In this document: one piece after another, positions 8,039 to 15,575 of the stretch
How positions within the stretch are numbered: the stretch's first letter is position 1
How the letters are laid out: each line of letters begins with the position of its first letter
Source of the DNA: an uncultured Olsenella sp.
GTDB lineage: Bacteria > Actinomycetota > Coriobacteriia > Coriobacteriales > Atopobiaceae
DNA length: 37,146 bases
Direction of reading: 5' to 3'
Assembly (NCBI GenBank): GCA_900314575.1
Contig: OMVS01000012.1
Span: forward strand, 1 to 37,146
The notes under the pieces: model-generated
What the model saw: only the letters and a program-made list of their open reading frames with translations
What the model was told of the DNA's origin: nothing
Database searches by the model: none
Program-made: the position numbers and the translations under genes

Positions 8039-8090
8039 GGCAAAATTAATGCCGCAGAGTAACTTGGGATGGTGTAGTATCCGTGTAAGA

Positions 8091-8132
8091 GTTCATTATG
8101 AACGTAGCTTTCGTCGTTCAAACGTTCAGAAC
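8091..8132. promoter_or_regulatory. Cluster of GTTCA/TGAAC half-sites before the PTS operon
   Basis: GTTCA-TTA-TGAAC (8091-8103) is a 13-base palindrome. It is followed by GTTCA at 8116-8120 and GTTCAGAAC at 8124-8132. A possible -10 (TAGTAT, 8075-8080) lies just upstream of the first palindrome, without a good -35, so repressor binding here could block transcription. The same half-site forms a palindrome upstream of the transaldolase gene (25507-25523). Confidence 0.5.
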
Positions 8133-8193
8133 GATATGTAAAGTACCTTATGCCGGTAAGGAGCTCGGAGGAGCTCTACAGAAGGGAGAGGGC

Positions 8194-8658
8194 ATGCTTC
8201 TTAAGCAGCTGTACGAGCAGGGGCACTGCAACCTGGTGGACGGGCCGCTCGAGTGGAAGGAGGCCCTCCTGGAGGGCATCAAGCCCCTCATCGCGGATGG
8301 CTCCGTCGACCCCGAGTACGGTGACTGCCTGATCGAGAACGTCGAGAAGCACGGCCCCTACATCGTCCTCATGCCGGGCGTCGCCATGCCGCACGCCATG
8401 GAGAACGCCCGCGGCACCAACCGCGACGCCATCAGCTTCATGCGCGTCAAGGAGCCGGTCCATTTCGAGGACCCCGCCAACGAGGACACCGACGCCACCA
8501 TCTTCTTCACGCTGAGCGACACCGACCCCGACGAGCACCTCAAGAGCATGCAGCGCCTCGCGCAGGTGCTCTCCAACGAGGAGGTCGTCGAGCGCCTCAA
8601 GAAGATCGAGAGCACGGAAGAGCTGCTCGAGATCGACGCCATGGTCGGCGACGAGTAG
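8194..8658 (+). CDS. ulaC: PTS ascorbate-family EIIA component
   Basis: A 154-residue cytosolic EIIA domain of the mannitol/ascorbate type. It takes phosphate from HPr and passes it to EIIB. The phosphorylated histidine is His67 in the GVAMPHAM segment, and the SFMRVKEPVHFED and DEHLKSMQRLAQVLSN stretches are typical. The start is ATG 8194, preceded by AGAAGGGAGAGGG. An in-frame ATG at 8098 would add 32 residues, but those would overlap the operator cluster. A short hairpin (8161-8176) with GGAG in its loop lies just upstream of the ribosome site. It is the first gene of an operon with EIIC, EIIB, a propeller-like protein and UlaG; that context supports ascorbate as substrate. Confidence 0.87.
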   Translation: MLLKQLYEQGHCNLVDGPLEWKEALLEGIKPLIADGSVDPEYGDCLIENVEKHGPYIVLMPGVAMPHAMENARGTNRDAISFMRVKEPVHFEDPANEDTDATIFFTLSDTDPDEHLKSMQRLAQVLSNEEVVERLKKIESTEELLEIDAMVGDE

Positions 8659-8724
8659 GCGGACGCGCGACAGAGAGCCTATTTGGGGCAAACGGGTTGC
8701 CCTGGAGATAGAGAGAGGAACAGC

Positions 8725-10332
8725 ATGGACATTTTGTTGGCAGGGGTGAACTGGTTCTCTTCGACCATTCTCTCCCAACCGGCCTGGATCATCGGCTTCA
8801 TCGTCGTGATCGGCTACGCCCTGCTCGGCAAGCACTGGTACGAGGTCCTCGCGGGCTTCATCAAGGCCTCCGTGGGCTACATGATCCTGCAGGTCGGTTC
8901 CGCGGGCCTGACCAACTCCTTCCGCCCGGTCATCGTCGGCCTGAAGGAGCGCTTCAACCTGACCGCTATGGTCATCGACCCCTACTTCGGCAACAACGCC
9001 GTCGACGCGGGCGTCAAGGCGGCCGCTGCCGGCGACTTCTCCCTCGCTGACGTCTCCTTCCTCCAGGGCGCGAACATCTCGCAGTACATGCTCCTGCTGC
9101 TGTTCGCCTACATCCTCAACATCGCGCTGGTCGCCTTCAAGAACAAGACCAAGATGCGCGCCATCTTCACCACGGGCAACGTCCAGGTCCAGCAGGCCGC
9201 TACCGCCCTGTGGCTCATCATGTTCTGCTTCCCCCAGCTCGCCTCCGGCCCCGCCCTCTTCGTCATGACCCTCCTCCTCGGCCTCTACTGGGCCGTCGGC
9301 TCCAACCTCACGGTCGGCCCGACCCAGGAGCTCACTGACGGCGCCGGCTTCTCCATCGGCCACCAGCAGATGTTCGGCATCTTCTTCGCGTCCAAGGTCG
9401 CCGGCTGGATGGCTCGCCGCGACGCCAAGAAGCAGGCCAAGAACCCCGAGAAGCACTCCGTCTTCGACAAGCGCCTCGAGGACATCGAGCTGCCCGGCTG
9501 GCTGTCCATGTTCAACGAGAACATGGTCTCCACGGCCATCCTGATGACCATCTTCTTCGGCATCATCCTGTGCGTCATCGGTCCGGACTTCCTGATCAAG
9601 CTGACCGCCGACAAGCAGCTCACCGGCAACGCCGCGCTGACCCCCGGCAAGGACTTCTTCTTCTACGTCCTCTACAACTGCTTCCAGTTCGCCGTCTACC
9701 TGACGATCCTCCAGCTGGGCGTCCGCACCTTCGTCGCCGAGCTCACCACCTCCTTCCAGGGCATCTCCTCCAAGCTGATCAAGGGCTCCGTCCCCGGCGT
9801 CGACTGCGCCGTCACCTTCGGCTTCGGCTCCACCAACGCCGTCACCATCGGCTTCATGGCCGGTGCCGTGGGCCAGTTCCTCGCCATCGGCGCGCTGCTG
9901 CTCATGCACTCCCCGGTCCTCGTGGTCGCCGGCTTCGTGCCCCTGTTCTTCGACAACGCCGTCATCGGCGTCTACGCCAACAACAAGGGTGGCCTCAAGG
10001 CCTGCCTGATCCTCCCGTTCATCTGCGGCCTCTGCCAGGTCTTCGGCTCCGCCCTCATCGCCTCCTGGGTCCAGATGTACGCCTTCGGCGGCTACCTCGG
10101 CATGTTCGACTGGGCTACCATCTGGCCGCTCTTCACGGTCATCATGAAGTACCTCGGCTGGATCGGCGTGGCCATCGTCGCCGTCATCCTCATCGTCATC
10201 CCGCAGCTCCAGTACAAGGCCGCCCCGAAGGACGAGAACGGCAACAGCACCTACTTCCTCGAGGTCGAGGACTACGACAAGTACAAGGAGTACGCGGCCA
10301 AGGCCGAGGCTTCCGCCGAGAAGGCTGAGTAG
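8725..10332 (+). CDS. ulaA: PTS ascorbate-family EIIC permease
   Basis: A 535-residue polytopic membrane protein of the EIIC-GAT (SgaT/UlaA) family, the channel that moves ascorbate across the membrane during phosphorylation. It has around eleven hydrophobic segments, the GFGSTNAVTIGFMAG segment and the PLFFDNAVIGVYANNKGG stretch characteristic of UlaA-like proteins. It is longer than the roughly 465-residue enterobacterial UlaA, partly from a charged cytosolic C-terminal tail (about the last 35 residues) and a charged loop near residues 225-255. ATG 8725 has an AGAGAGGAA site. The codons end almost uniformly in C, suggesting strong expression. The gap to EIIA is 66 bases. Substrate is inferred from family and from UlaG in the same operon. 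Confidence 0.92.
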   Translation: MDILLAGVNWFSSTILSQPAWIIGFIVVIGYALLGKHWYEVLAGFIKASVGYMILQVGSAGLTNSFRPVIVGLKERFNLTAMVIDPYFGNNAVDAGVKAAAAGDFSLADVSFLQGANISQYMLLLLFAYILNIALVAFKNKTKMRAIFTTGNVQVQQAATALWLIMFCFPQLASGPALFVMTLLLGLYWAVGSNLTVGPTQELTDGAGFSIGHQQMFGIFFASKVAGWMARRDAKKQAKNPEKHSVFDKRLEDIELPGWLSMFNENMVSTAILMTIFFGIILCVIGPDFLIKLTADKQLTGNAALTPGKDFFFYVLYNCFQFAVYLTILQLGVRTFVAELTTSFQGISSKLIKGSVPGVDCAVTFGFGSTNAVTIGFMAGAVGQFLAIGALLLMHSPVLVVAGFVPLFFDNAVIGVYANNKGGLKACLILPFICGLCQVFGSALIASWVQMYAFGGYLGMFDWATIWPLFTVIMKYLGWIGVAIVAVILIVIPQLQYKAAPKDENGNSTYFLEVEDYDKYKEYAAKAEASAEKAE

Positions 10333-10405
10333 CTTCGCTCCCCGTACCTGGTTCGTCGAGCACGTAGTCGAGCCTGCCCCGGTGGGTAGACTTCAGGCAA
10401 GTACC

Positions 10406-10430
10406 GTCCGGGCCCCGACGGGGCCCGGAC
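10406..10430 (+). other. Intercistronic GC hairpin between EIIC and EIIB
   Basis: A perfect 11-bp stem (10406-10416 with 10420-10430) has a 3-base loop and no T tract, in the 133-base gap between the EIIC and EIIB genes. It resembles an mRNA-stabilising or partial-termination element more than a full terminator. Confidence 0.6.
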
Positions 10431-10465
10431 TCAGATGGGGCCAAGCCCCAGAAAGGATGTCAACC

Positions 10466-10771
10466 ATGGCAACCAAGATCCTGTGCGCCTGCGCGAACGG
10501 CTCCGGCACCTCCCTGATGATGCAGATGGCGGTCGAGCGCGTCGCCAAGAAGCTCAACCTCAAGGATCCCAAGGTCCACCACTGCGCGCTGGCCGAGGGT
10601 ACCTCTACTGCCAAGACCTATGACATCGTCTGCTTCCCGCGCAACTTCGAGAACATGTTCGCCGACGCCAAGGCCGCCGGCATCATCACCGTGCCGCTGA
10701 AGAACGTCATGAGCGACAAGGAGATCGAGGAGAAGTTCCTCGAGGCCGGCGTCGACAAGAAGTTCGCCTAA
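10466..10771 (+). CDS. ulaB: PTS ascorbate-family EIIB component
   Basis: A 101-residue cytosolic EIIB of the lactate/ascorbate/galactitol fold. The phosphocysteine loop CANGSGTS is at residues 9-16, with Cys9 the expected phosphorylated residue; a second cysteine (Cys7) sits just before it. It carries phosphate from EIIA to the incoming sugar on EIIC. The start at ATG 10466 is chosen over ATG 10457 because the AAAGGA ribosome site gives proper spacing only to the former. Length agrees with UlaB (about 100 residues). It follows a GC hairpin and precedes the propeller-like gene by 44 bases, in the same operon. Confidence 0.92.
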   Translation: MATKILCACANGSGTSLMMQMAVERVAKKLNLKDPKVHHCALAEGTSTAKTYDIVCFPRNFENMFADAKAAGIITVPLKNVMSDKEIEEKFLEAGVDKKFA

Positions 10772-10815
10772 GACCAACGCCACGTCCAAGCACCACGTCC
10801 GCACAGAGGTGAGAG

Positions 10816-11868
10816 ATGAACTACCAGAAGCACGTTCTCGCGACTGACATGGTCAAGTGCTACGCCGTCTGCATGTTCGACGGCGCCGACACCAACGGCT
10901 TCGTCGTCGCTACGGAGAAGGAAGGGCCGATGCGCCGCTTCACCCTCGACGGCAAGGTCATCGAGGACGTCAACGAGGGCCCCGGCGGCGTCATGACCGT
11001 CACGCAGGCCCCCGGCAGGGGCGACCAGCTGATGGCCACCTACAAGTTCTTCTCGCCCAACTTCGGCGCGGACGACGCCAAGATCGTCACCTGGACGCGC
11101 CAGGCGGACGGCACCTGGAAGATGTCGGTCGTCTGCGACCTGCCCTACGTGCACCGCTTCGGCGTCCTCAAGGGCGCCGACGGCCAGGACTGGCTCATCG
11201 CCTGCACCATCAAGAGCGAGTGCCGCCAGTTCAAGAACGACTGGCGCGACCCCGGCGCGGTCTACGTCGCGCCGCTCGACGGCGACCTCGAGCGCTATGA
11301 CGAGGACCACCAGCTGCAGCTCACGAAGATTGCGAACTACCAGCTCCAGAACCACGGCTTCTACATGGCTCCGGACCGCAGCTTCGCCCTCGTGGGCACC
11401 GCCGCCGGCGTCTTCCGCTACACGGCGCCCGAGACGCGCGACGGCGCGTGGGACGTCCGCTGCCTCCTCGTGCAGCCCACGAGCGACATGTGCCTCGTGG
11501 ACCTCGACGGCGACGGCAAGGACGAGGTCGTGACCATCTCCACCTTCCATGGCGACACGCTCTCCGTGTGGCACGCCACCGAGAACGAGGACAGCTACGA
11601 GAAGGTCTGGGAGGACCCGGAGAAGCGTCCGTTTCTGCACGCAATCTGGTCTGGTGACCTCGCCGGCAAGCCCAGCGCGGTGCTCGGCAACCGCAAGGGC
11701 GGCCGTGACCTCATGCGCCTCGGCTACGAGGACGGCGCCTACGCCGTGGAGATCATCGACCACGACTGCGGCCCCGCCAACTGCTGGGTCTTCAACGACG
11801 GCCAGGACCACATCATCTCGGCCAACCGCGAGACCAACGAGGTCGCCCTCTACGACGTGACCGCCTAG
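10816..11868 (+). CDS. Beta-propeller-like (FG-GAP/VCBS-type) cytosolic protein of unknown function in the ula operon
   Basis: A 350-residue soluble protein without signal peptide or membrane segment. The sequence is built of repeating beta-strand units with W/F/V-rich blades. One repeat holds a Ca2+-type loop, LVDLDGDGKDEVV (about residues 226-238), as in FG-GAP/VCBS propellers. It also has several cysteines and His-containing turns (for example NHGFYMAP and HDCGP near the C-terminus). I do not recognise a characterised family. It sits between EIIB (44-base gap) and ulaG (63-base gap), all co-directional, with a strong GAGGTGAGAG site before ATG 10816, so it is very likely cotranscribed. A role in handling ascorbate-6-P or its lactone is possible (propeller lactonases and isomerases exist), but this is inference only. 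Confidence 0.7.
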   Translation: MNYQKHVLATDMVKCYAVCMFDGADTNGFVVATEKEGPMRRFTLDGKVIEDVNEGPGGVMTVTQAPGRGDQLMATYKFFSPNFGADDAKIVTWTRQADGTWKMSVVCDLPYVHRFGVLKGADGQDWLIACTIKSECRQFKNDWRDPGAVYVAPLDGDLERYDEDHQLQLTKIANYQLQNHGFYMAPDRSFALVGTAAGVFRYTAPETRDGAWDVRCLLVQPTSDMCLVDLDGDGKDEVVTISTFHGDTLSVWHATENEDSYEKVWEDPEKRPFLHAIWSGDLAGKPSAVLGNRKGGRDLMRLGYEDGAYAVEIIDHDCGPANCWVFNDGQDHIISANRETNEVALYDVTA

Positions 11869-11881
11869 GCACTAAGACCTT

Positions 11882-11908
11882 CCCGCCCCCGGTCGCCCCG
11901 GGGGCGGG
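11882..11908 (+). other. Intercistronic GC hairpin before ulaG
   Basis: A perfect 11-bp stem (11882-11892 with 11898-11908) has a 5-base loop and no T tract, between the propeller-like gene and ulaG. The ulaG ribosome site follows 12 bases later. Confidence 0.6.
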
Positions 11909-11931
11909 GCTCACTTACGAAAGGAGCTTGA

Positions 11932-13050
11932 ATGTCCGCTATTGACGAGGTAACCCGCGAGAAGTGGATCATGAACACGTTCCCCGAGTGGGGCACGTGG
12001 CTCAACGAGGACATCGAGAACGCCGTGGTCCCCGAGGGCAACGTCAAGATGTGGTGGCTCGGTTGCACCGGCATGTGGGTCAAGACCCCCGGTGACGCCA
12101 ACATCACCATCGACCTGTGGACCGGCAACGGCAAGCGCACCCACGGCAACGGCCTCATGAAGGTCGGCCACCAGATGGCCAACATGGCCGGCGTCCGCGC
12201 CATGCAGCCCAACCTGCGCAACATCCCCTACGTCTTCGACCCCTTCGCCTTCAAGCACGTCGACGCCGTCCTCGCCACCCACTACCACCAGGACCACATG
12301 TCCAAGGAGTGGGCCGCCCACGTCGTCAACTCCGGCATGACCACCACCGACGAGAACGGCAACGAGGTCCCCGTGCCGTTCATCGGCCCGGAGAAGTCTG
12401 CCGAGTTCTGGCGCAGCTGGGGCGTCCCCGAGGACCGCATCAAGGTCGTCAAGCCCGGTGACAAGATCAAGATCAAGGACATGACCATCGTGGCCATGGA
12501 CTCCTTCGACCGCACCTGCATCACCACCACCGACTCCACCGGTCCCGACCGCGAGGACCTGGCCGGCAAGTGCCCGACCGACATGGACGAGAAGGCCGTC
12601 AACTACCTGCTCGTCACCCCGGGCGGCAACATCTACCACTCCGGCGACTCCCACTACTCCATCTACTTCGCGAAGCACGGCAAGGACATCATGAAGGAGT
12701 ACGGCGGCGTGGACGTCTGCTTCGGCTCCTACGGCTGCAACCCGGTCGGCATCCAGGACAAGATGGAGGCCACCGACATCCTGCGCATGGCCGAGGCGCT
12801 GCAGGCCAAGGTCGTCATCCCCATCCACTGGGACGTCTGGACCAACTTCATGGCCGACCAGCGCGAGATCGAGGTCCTCTACCAGATGCGCAAGGACCGT
12901 CTCGGCTACACCTTCCACCCGTACTACTGGCAGCCCGGCGGCGACTACACGTACCCCCTCGACAAGGACAAGAAGGAGTACATGTACGACCGCGGCTTCC
13001 ACGACTGCTTCGAGCACGAGCCCAACGTGCCGTTCCGCTCCGTCCTCTAG
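11932..13050 (+). CDS. ulaG: L-ascorbate-6-phosphate lactonase (UlaG)
   Basis: A 372-residue metallo-beta-lactamase-fold enzyme that hydrolyses L-ascorbate-6-P to 3-keto-L-gulonate-6-P. It matches E. coli UlaG over its full length. It shares the N-terminal TFPEWG-WLN, the MWWLGCTG strand, the metal-binding HYHQDH (His117, His119, Asp121, His122), the WGVP segment, YHSGDSHYS, and a C-terminal GGDYTYPLDKDKKEY block. It is cytosolic. ATG 11932 has AAGGAG upstream. It is the last gene of the PTS operon and is followed by a very strong terminator. Together with EIIABC it defines the operon as ascorbate-specific, but the decarboxylase that should use its product (UlaD) is not beside it. Confidence 0.94.
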   Translation: MSAIDEVTREKWIMNTFPEWGTWLNEDIENAVVPEGNVKMWWLGCTGMWVKTPGDANITIDLWTGNGKRTHGNGLMKVGHQMANMAGVRAMQPNLRNIPYVFDPFAFKHVDAVLATHYHQDHMSKEWAAHVVNSGMTTTDENGNEVPVPFIGPEKSAEFWRSWGVPEDRIKVVKPGDKIKIKDMTIVAMDSFDRTCITTTDSTGPDREDLAGKCPTDMDEKAVNYLLVTPGGNIYHSGDSHYSIYFAKHGKDIMKEYGGVDVCFGSYGCNPVGIQDKMEATDILRMAEALQAKVVIPIHWDVWTNFMADQREIEVLYQMRKDRLGYTFHPYYWQPGGDYTYPLDKDKKEYMYDRGFHDCFEHEPNVPFRSVL

Positions 13051-13080
13051 GACCGTCGAGCCAGGGCGACTACCAGGCCA

Positions 13081-13121
13081 GGGGGCCGGTCGCGGCAGCA
13101 GCCGCGACCGGCCCCCTTTTT
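13081..13121 (+). terminator. Strong rho-independent terminator after ulaG
   Basis: A perfect 16-bp GC-rich stem (13081-13096 with 13101-13116) with a 4-base loop is followed directly by five T. This is the clearest intrinsic terminator in the window and marks the end of the PTS-ulaG operon. Confidence 0.95.
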
Positions 13122-13232
13122 CATGCGTGCGGCAGGGCTTCTCCCCGGGCGCCGTTTGGGTATGCTCTCTTAAAACACGCTGTACCTCGCCGCCGCCTTG
13201 CAGGCGCGGTATCGGGATCGGATGGGTGAGAG

Positions 13233-14036
13233 ATGCCAGCTGGAGCAGGGACGTTCGAGGAGGGGGAGGTGCGCCCTGCCCCCAAGCGCGGGGGGAGCGA
13301 CATCTCGGACGAGATAGTGGTGCTTCCCAAGTCCGAGGACGAGACGAGCCTGGAATACGCCTACCGCGTACTCAGGTACAACATCCTCATGTACAAGATG
13401 CCGCCCGGCGCCCAGCTCAGGGAGACGGCCGTCGCGCAGAAGCTCGGCCTCTCCAAGATGCCGGTGCACCAGGCCGTGGCCAGGCTGCGCGAGCAGCTCC
13501 TCGTCGACGTCGTCCCGCAGAGCGGCACCAACATCTCGCGCATCAACGTGAGCGCGATGCGGCAGGGTTCGCTGCTCCGGACCGACGTCGAGGCCCAGAC
13601 CCTCTTCCGCATGGCTGGCAGGCTCCCGAGCAGCTACATCGTGCGCCTGAGCCAGTGCTTGGACGAGCAGCGCAGCACGCTCGAGGCCACCCCGCTCGAC
13701 ATCTTCCGCCTCGCGAGCCTAGACGACGAGTTTCATCGCATCGTCTTCGAGGGGTCGGGGCTCGAGTTTACCTGGCGCATGGTGCGGGCCGCCTCGACGC
13801 ACTACGACCGAGTGCGCTTCATGGGGCTCGTCTACGGCTTCGACGACCCCTATACCTTCTACCGCGACCACGAGGACCTCGCCAAAAGGCTCGCCTTCGG
13901 CACGCGCCTCACGAAGGACCAGCTCTACACCTTCATCTATGGGCACCTCAACCACTTCGTGGACTTCTGGGACCAGATGGTGGAGCAGCACCCCGACTAC
14001 TTCGACTTCGGGCCCGTCCCAGGGGACGCGGTCTAG
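13233..14036 (+). CDS. GntR-family (FCD-like) transcriptional regulator
   Basis: A 267-residue regulator. A poorly conserved leader (about residues 1-38) is followed by a GntR winged helix-turn-helix (about 40-105: YRVLRYNIL, LRETAVAQKLGLSKMPVHQAVARLREQ, then a wing with SGTNISRI). An all-helical C-terminal ligand domain (about 110-250) contains DDEFHRIVFEGSG and a GHLNHFVDFW helix typical of FCD domains, which bind small organic acids or sugar acids at a metal site. ATG 13233 follows a GGTGAGAG site; a -10-like TATGCT lies at 13161-13166. It stands between the ula operon and the long ABC/pentose operon. A 12-bp GntR-type palindrome (14237-14248) in the downstream gap makes the latter its likely target. 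Confidence 0.85.
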   Translation: MPAGAGTFEEGEVRPAPKRGGSDISDEIVVLPKSEDETSLEYAYRVLRYNILMYKMPPGAQLRETAVAQKLGLSKMPVHQAVARLREQLLVDVVPQSGTNISRINVSAMRQGSLLRTDVEAQTLFRMAGRLPSSYIVRLSQCLDEQRSTLEATPLDIFRLASLDDEFHRIVFEGSGLEFTWRMVRAASTHYDRVRFMGLVYGFDDPYTFYRDHEDLAKRLAFGTRLTKDQLYTFIYGHLNHFVDFWDQMVEQHPDYFDFGPVPGDAV

Positions 14037-14236
14037 GACGAGCCGGTGGAGGTGCTGTAAACCTATAGCCGGGCACCCAAATGACGCGAGTTTCGTACCT
14101 TTGATATTCCAGATGGAAAAACTCTCTTGAGGAGAGAGCTACGGGTCCCCCCCGCGAGGGGTCTCCCGATGCCATTTCTACAGCCTGTCCGGGTTCTGGC
14201 CAAGGCGCGAGCCCTGTTAGAATCTCAGGAACACAA

Positions 14237-14248
14237 AGGTTATAACCT
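14237..14248. promoter_or_regulatory. Perfect 12-bp palindrome, candidate GntR operator
   Basis: AGGTTATAACCT is a perfect palindrome containing GGT-TATA-ACC, the general shape of FadR/FCD-family operators. It contains TATAAC, a possible -10 hexamer, and lies about 200 bases after the GntR gene stop. Confidence 0.55.
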
Positions 14249-14416
14249 ATGCCAGGCAGTTCTCCGCATCGATGCGCCCGTCCGCCGGAGTAACATTGAG
14301 CAAACAAAAATATCACTTGTCCAAACAGCACTACACGAACAAAGAGTCGACCGCAGATTGCCGTCAAGGGTCAGTCCGTTTAGCCCGAAAAAACAGCCGT
14401 TTACGCAAGCGGACTC

Positions 14417-14434
14417 AAAGTGATATTTCACTTT
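14417..14434. promoter_or_regulatory. Perfect 18-bp palindrome, candidate operator
   Basis: AAAGTGA-TATT-TCACTTT has two perfect 7-bp arms around four bases. An upstream copy of one arm in context (AAATATCACTT, 14308-14318) is complementary to 14418-14428, about 110 bases apart. Such spaced sites would suit a looping repressor. The binding protein is unknown; the motif differs from the GTTCA sites and from the 14237 palindrome. Confidence 0.6.
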
Positions 14435-14528
14435 TGTGCCGACTATGAAAACATAAGAAGTTGACGGGAGGTCCTGACGCCCCCCGCGCGTGCATCCCAA
14501 GGAGCCACGACGGCAAGGGGATAAGACC

Positions 14529-15452
14529 ATGGCCCAGGAGATCCTCCCTTCTGCGCACCTGCTCGAGATGTTCAACCCCTACATGCACGATGAGGCCCGC
14601 ATGATCGAGGTGCTCCGGAAGACCGTGAGCCTCGGGTTCTACCGGGCCGTCGAGCTGCCCGTGTTCTTCGACGCCGCCAACCGCTCTGCCGTGCGAGCGA
14701 CCATCGAGGGGGAGCGTCTCCTCGGGACCACCTTCGCAGGCCCCTATCTCGCGGCCCGCGGCCTCAGCCTCTCGGACATGGACGAGGGCGCCCGCAGGCG
14801 CGCCGTCGCCCTTGCCGTGCAGCTCGCTGACTACGCGGCGGAGTCCGGGATGCGCAACCTCTGCGTGGCCAGTGGCCCCGACCCCGCGCCCGAGCTGCGC
14901 GGGCTCGCGAAGGTTGCCCTCGCGGACTCGATGGTCGCGCTGGCCGACCATGCCCGCGATCTGGGCCTCAACCTCACCATCGAGCCACTGGACCGCAATG
15001 CCCACAAGCGTCAGCTCATCGGTCCCATGGAGGAGGCGGTCACCTGGTTCGCGCCCATACACGACCGCTGCCCCAACGCCTACATCCACTGGGACAGCGC
15101 GCACGAGGCCCTGGGCGGCATCGACCTCATGCGGTCGCTCGATCTCGCCTCCCCCTACCTCGCGCAGCTCCACCTCTGCGACGCGATCCTGGACCCGGCG
15201 CACCCCTGCTTCGGCGACCTGCACATGGACTGCGCCCTGGCGCCCGGCTGGGAGACCGAGGGCTTCCTCACGCCCGAGGTCGGTGCGCGGATCCTCTCCA
15301 GGGTCGCCTCCTTCGACACGCCCGCGGGGGTGAGCGCCGTGTGCGCCTCCGTCGAGATCCACGGCCACCCCGGTGACCACCTCTGGCTCATTGAGGAGCA
15401 TGCCCGCAGCTTCTTGCGACGCTGCTTCGACCTGGCGGGGGTCGGGGCCTAG
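14529..15452 (+). CDS. Sugar (phosphate) isomerase/epimerase, xylose-isomerase-like TIM barrel
   Basis: A 307-residue protein of the AP-endonuclease-2/xylose-isomerase-like barrel family. The residues that bind the divalent metal in this fold are visible: Glu152 in TIEPLDRN, Asp189 and His192 in HWDSAHE, a histidine in QLHLCD, and a glutamate in SVEIHGH near the C-terminus. It is therefore likely an active epimerase or isomerase on a ketose, ketose phosphate or related compound. ATG 14529 is chosen because AAGGGG lies 8 bases upstream; a GTG at 14490 has no better site. It leads the ABC operon (123 bases before the binding protein) and is distinct from the UlaE-like barrel further downstream. 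Exact substrate unknown. Confidence 0.8.
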   Translation: MAQEILPSAHLLEMFNPYMHDEARMIEVLRKTVSLGFYRAVELPVFFDAANRSAVRATIEGERLLGTTFAGPYLAARGLSLSDMDEGARRRAVALAVQLADYAAESGMRNLCVASGPDPAPELRGLAKVALADSMVALADHARDLGLNLTIEPLDRNAHKRQLIGPMEEAVTWFAPIHDRCPNAYIHWDSAHEALGGIDLMRSLDLASPYLAQLHLCDAILDPAHPCFGDLHMDCALAPGWETEGFLTPEVGARILSRVASFDTPAGVSAVCASVEIHGHPGDHLWLIEEHARSFLRRCFDLAGVGA

Positions 15453-15575
15453 CCCCGGCTCGCGACGGGTCCCGCGCCTGGTGCACGCCGCGCCGCCGCG
15501 GTCCTTATCGGCAGGACGTTAATACGGGTACGTGCTTGTCCTCTGGGCACCCCGTCTGTAGAGAAGGGAACGTGT

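Larger units (their letters stand above)
14037..14528. promoter_or_regulatory. 492-base regulatory gap before the ABC/pentose operon
   Basis: This gap holds no convincing gene; the small open frames across it lack ribosome sites. It is AT-richer than its surroundings and carries two palindromes, at 14237-14248 and 14417-14434, plus a distant inverted repeat (14308-14318 with 14418-14428). The leader after the last palindrome contains a -10-like TATGAA near 14446 without a good -35. This is most likely the promoter and control region of the operon beginning at 14529. Confidence 0.6.

Noticed and set aside
8098-8193. Upstream in-frame ATG extending the EIIA protein by 32 residues
   Set aside because: The extension covers the GTTCA operator cluster, has no ribosome site and does not resemble EIIA; ATG 8194 has a good site.
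14127-14423. Small plus-strand open frame of 98 codons in the regulatory gap
   Set aside because: It has no ribosome site, atypical composition and runs through both the GntR-type palindrome and the distal repeat, so it is not likely a gene.
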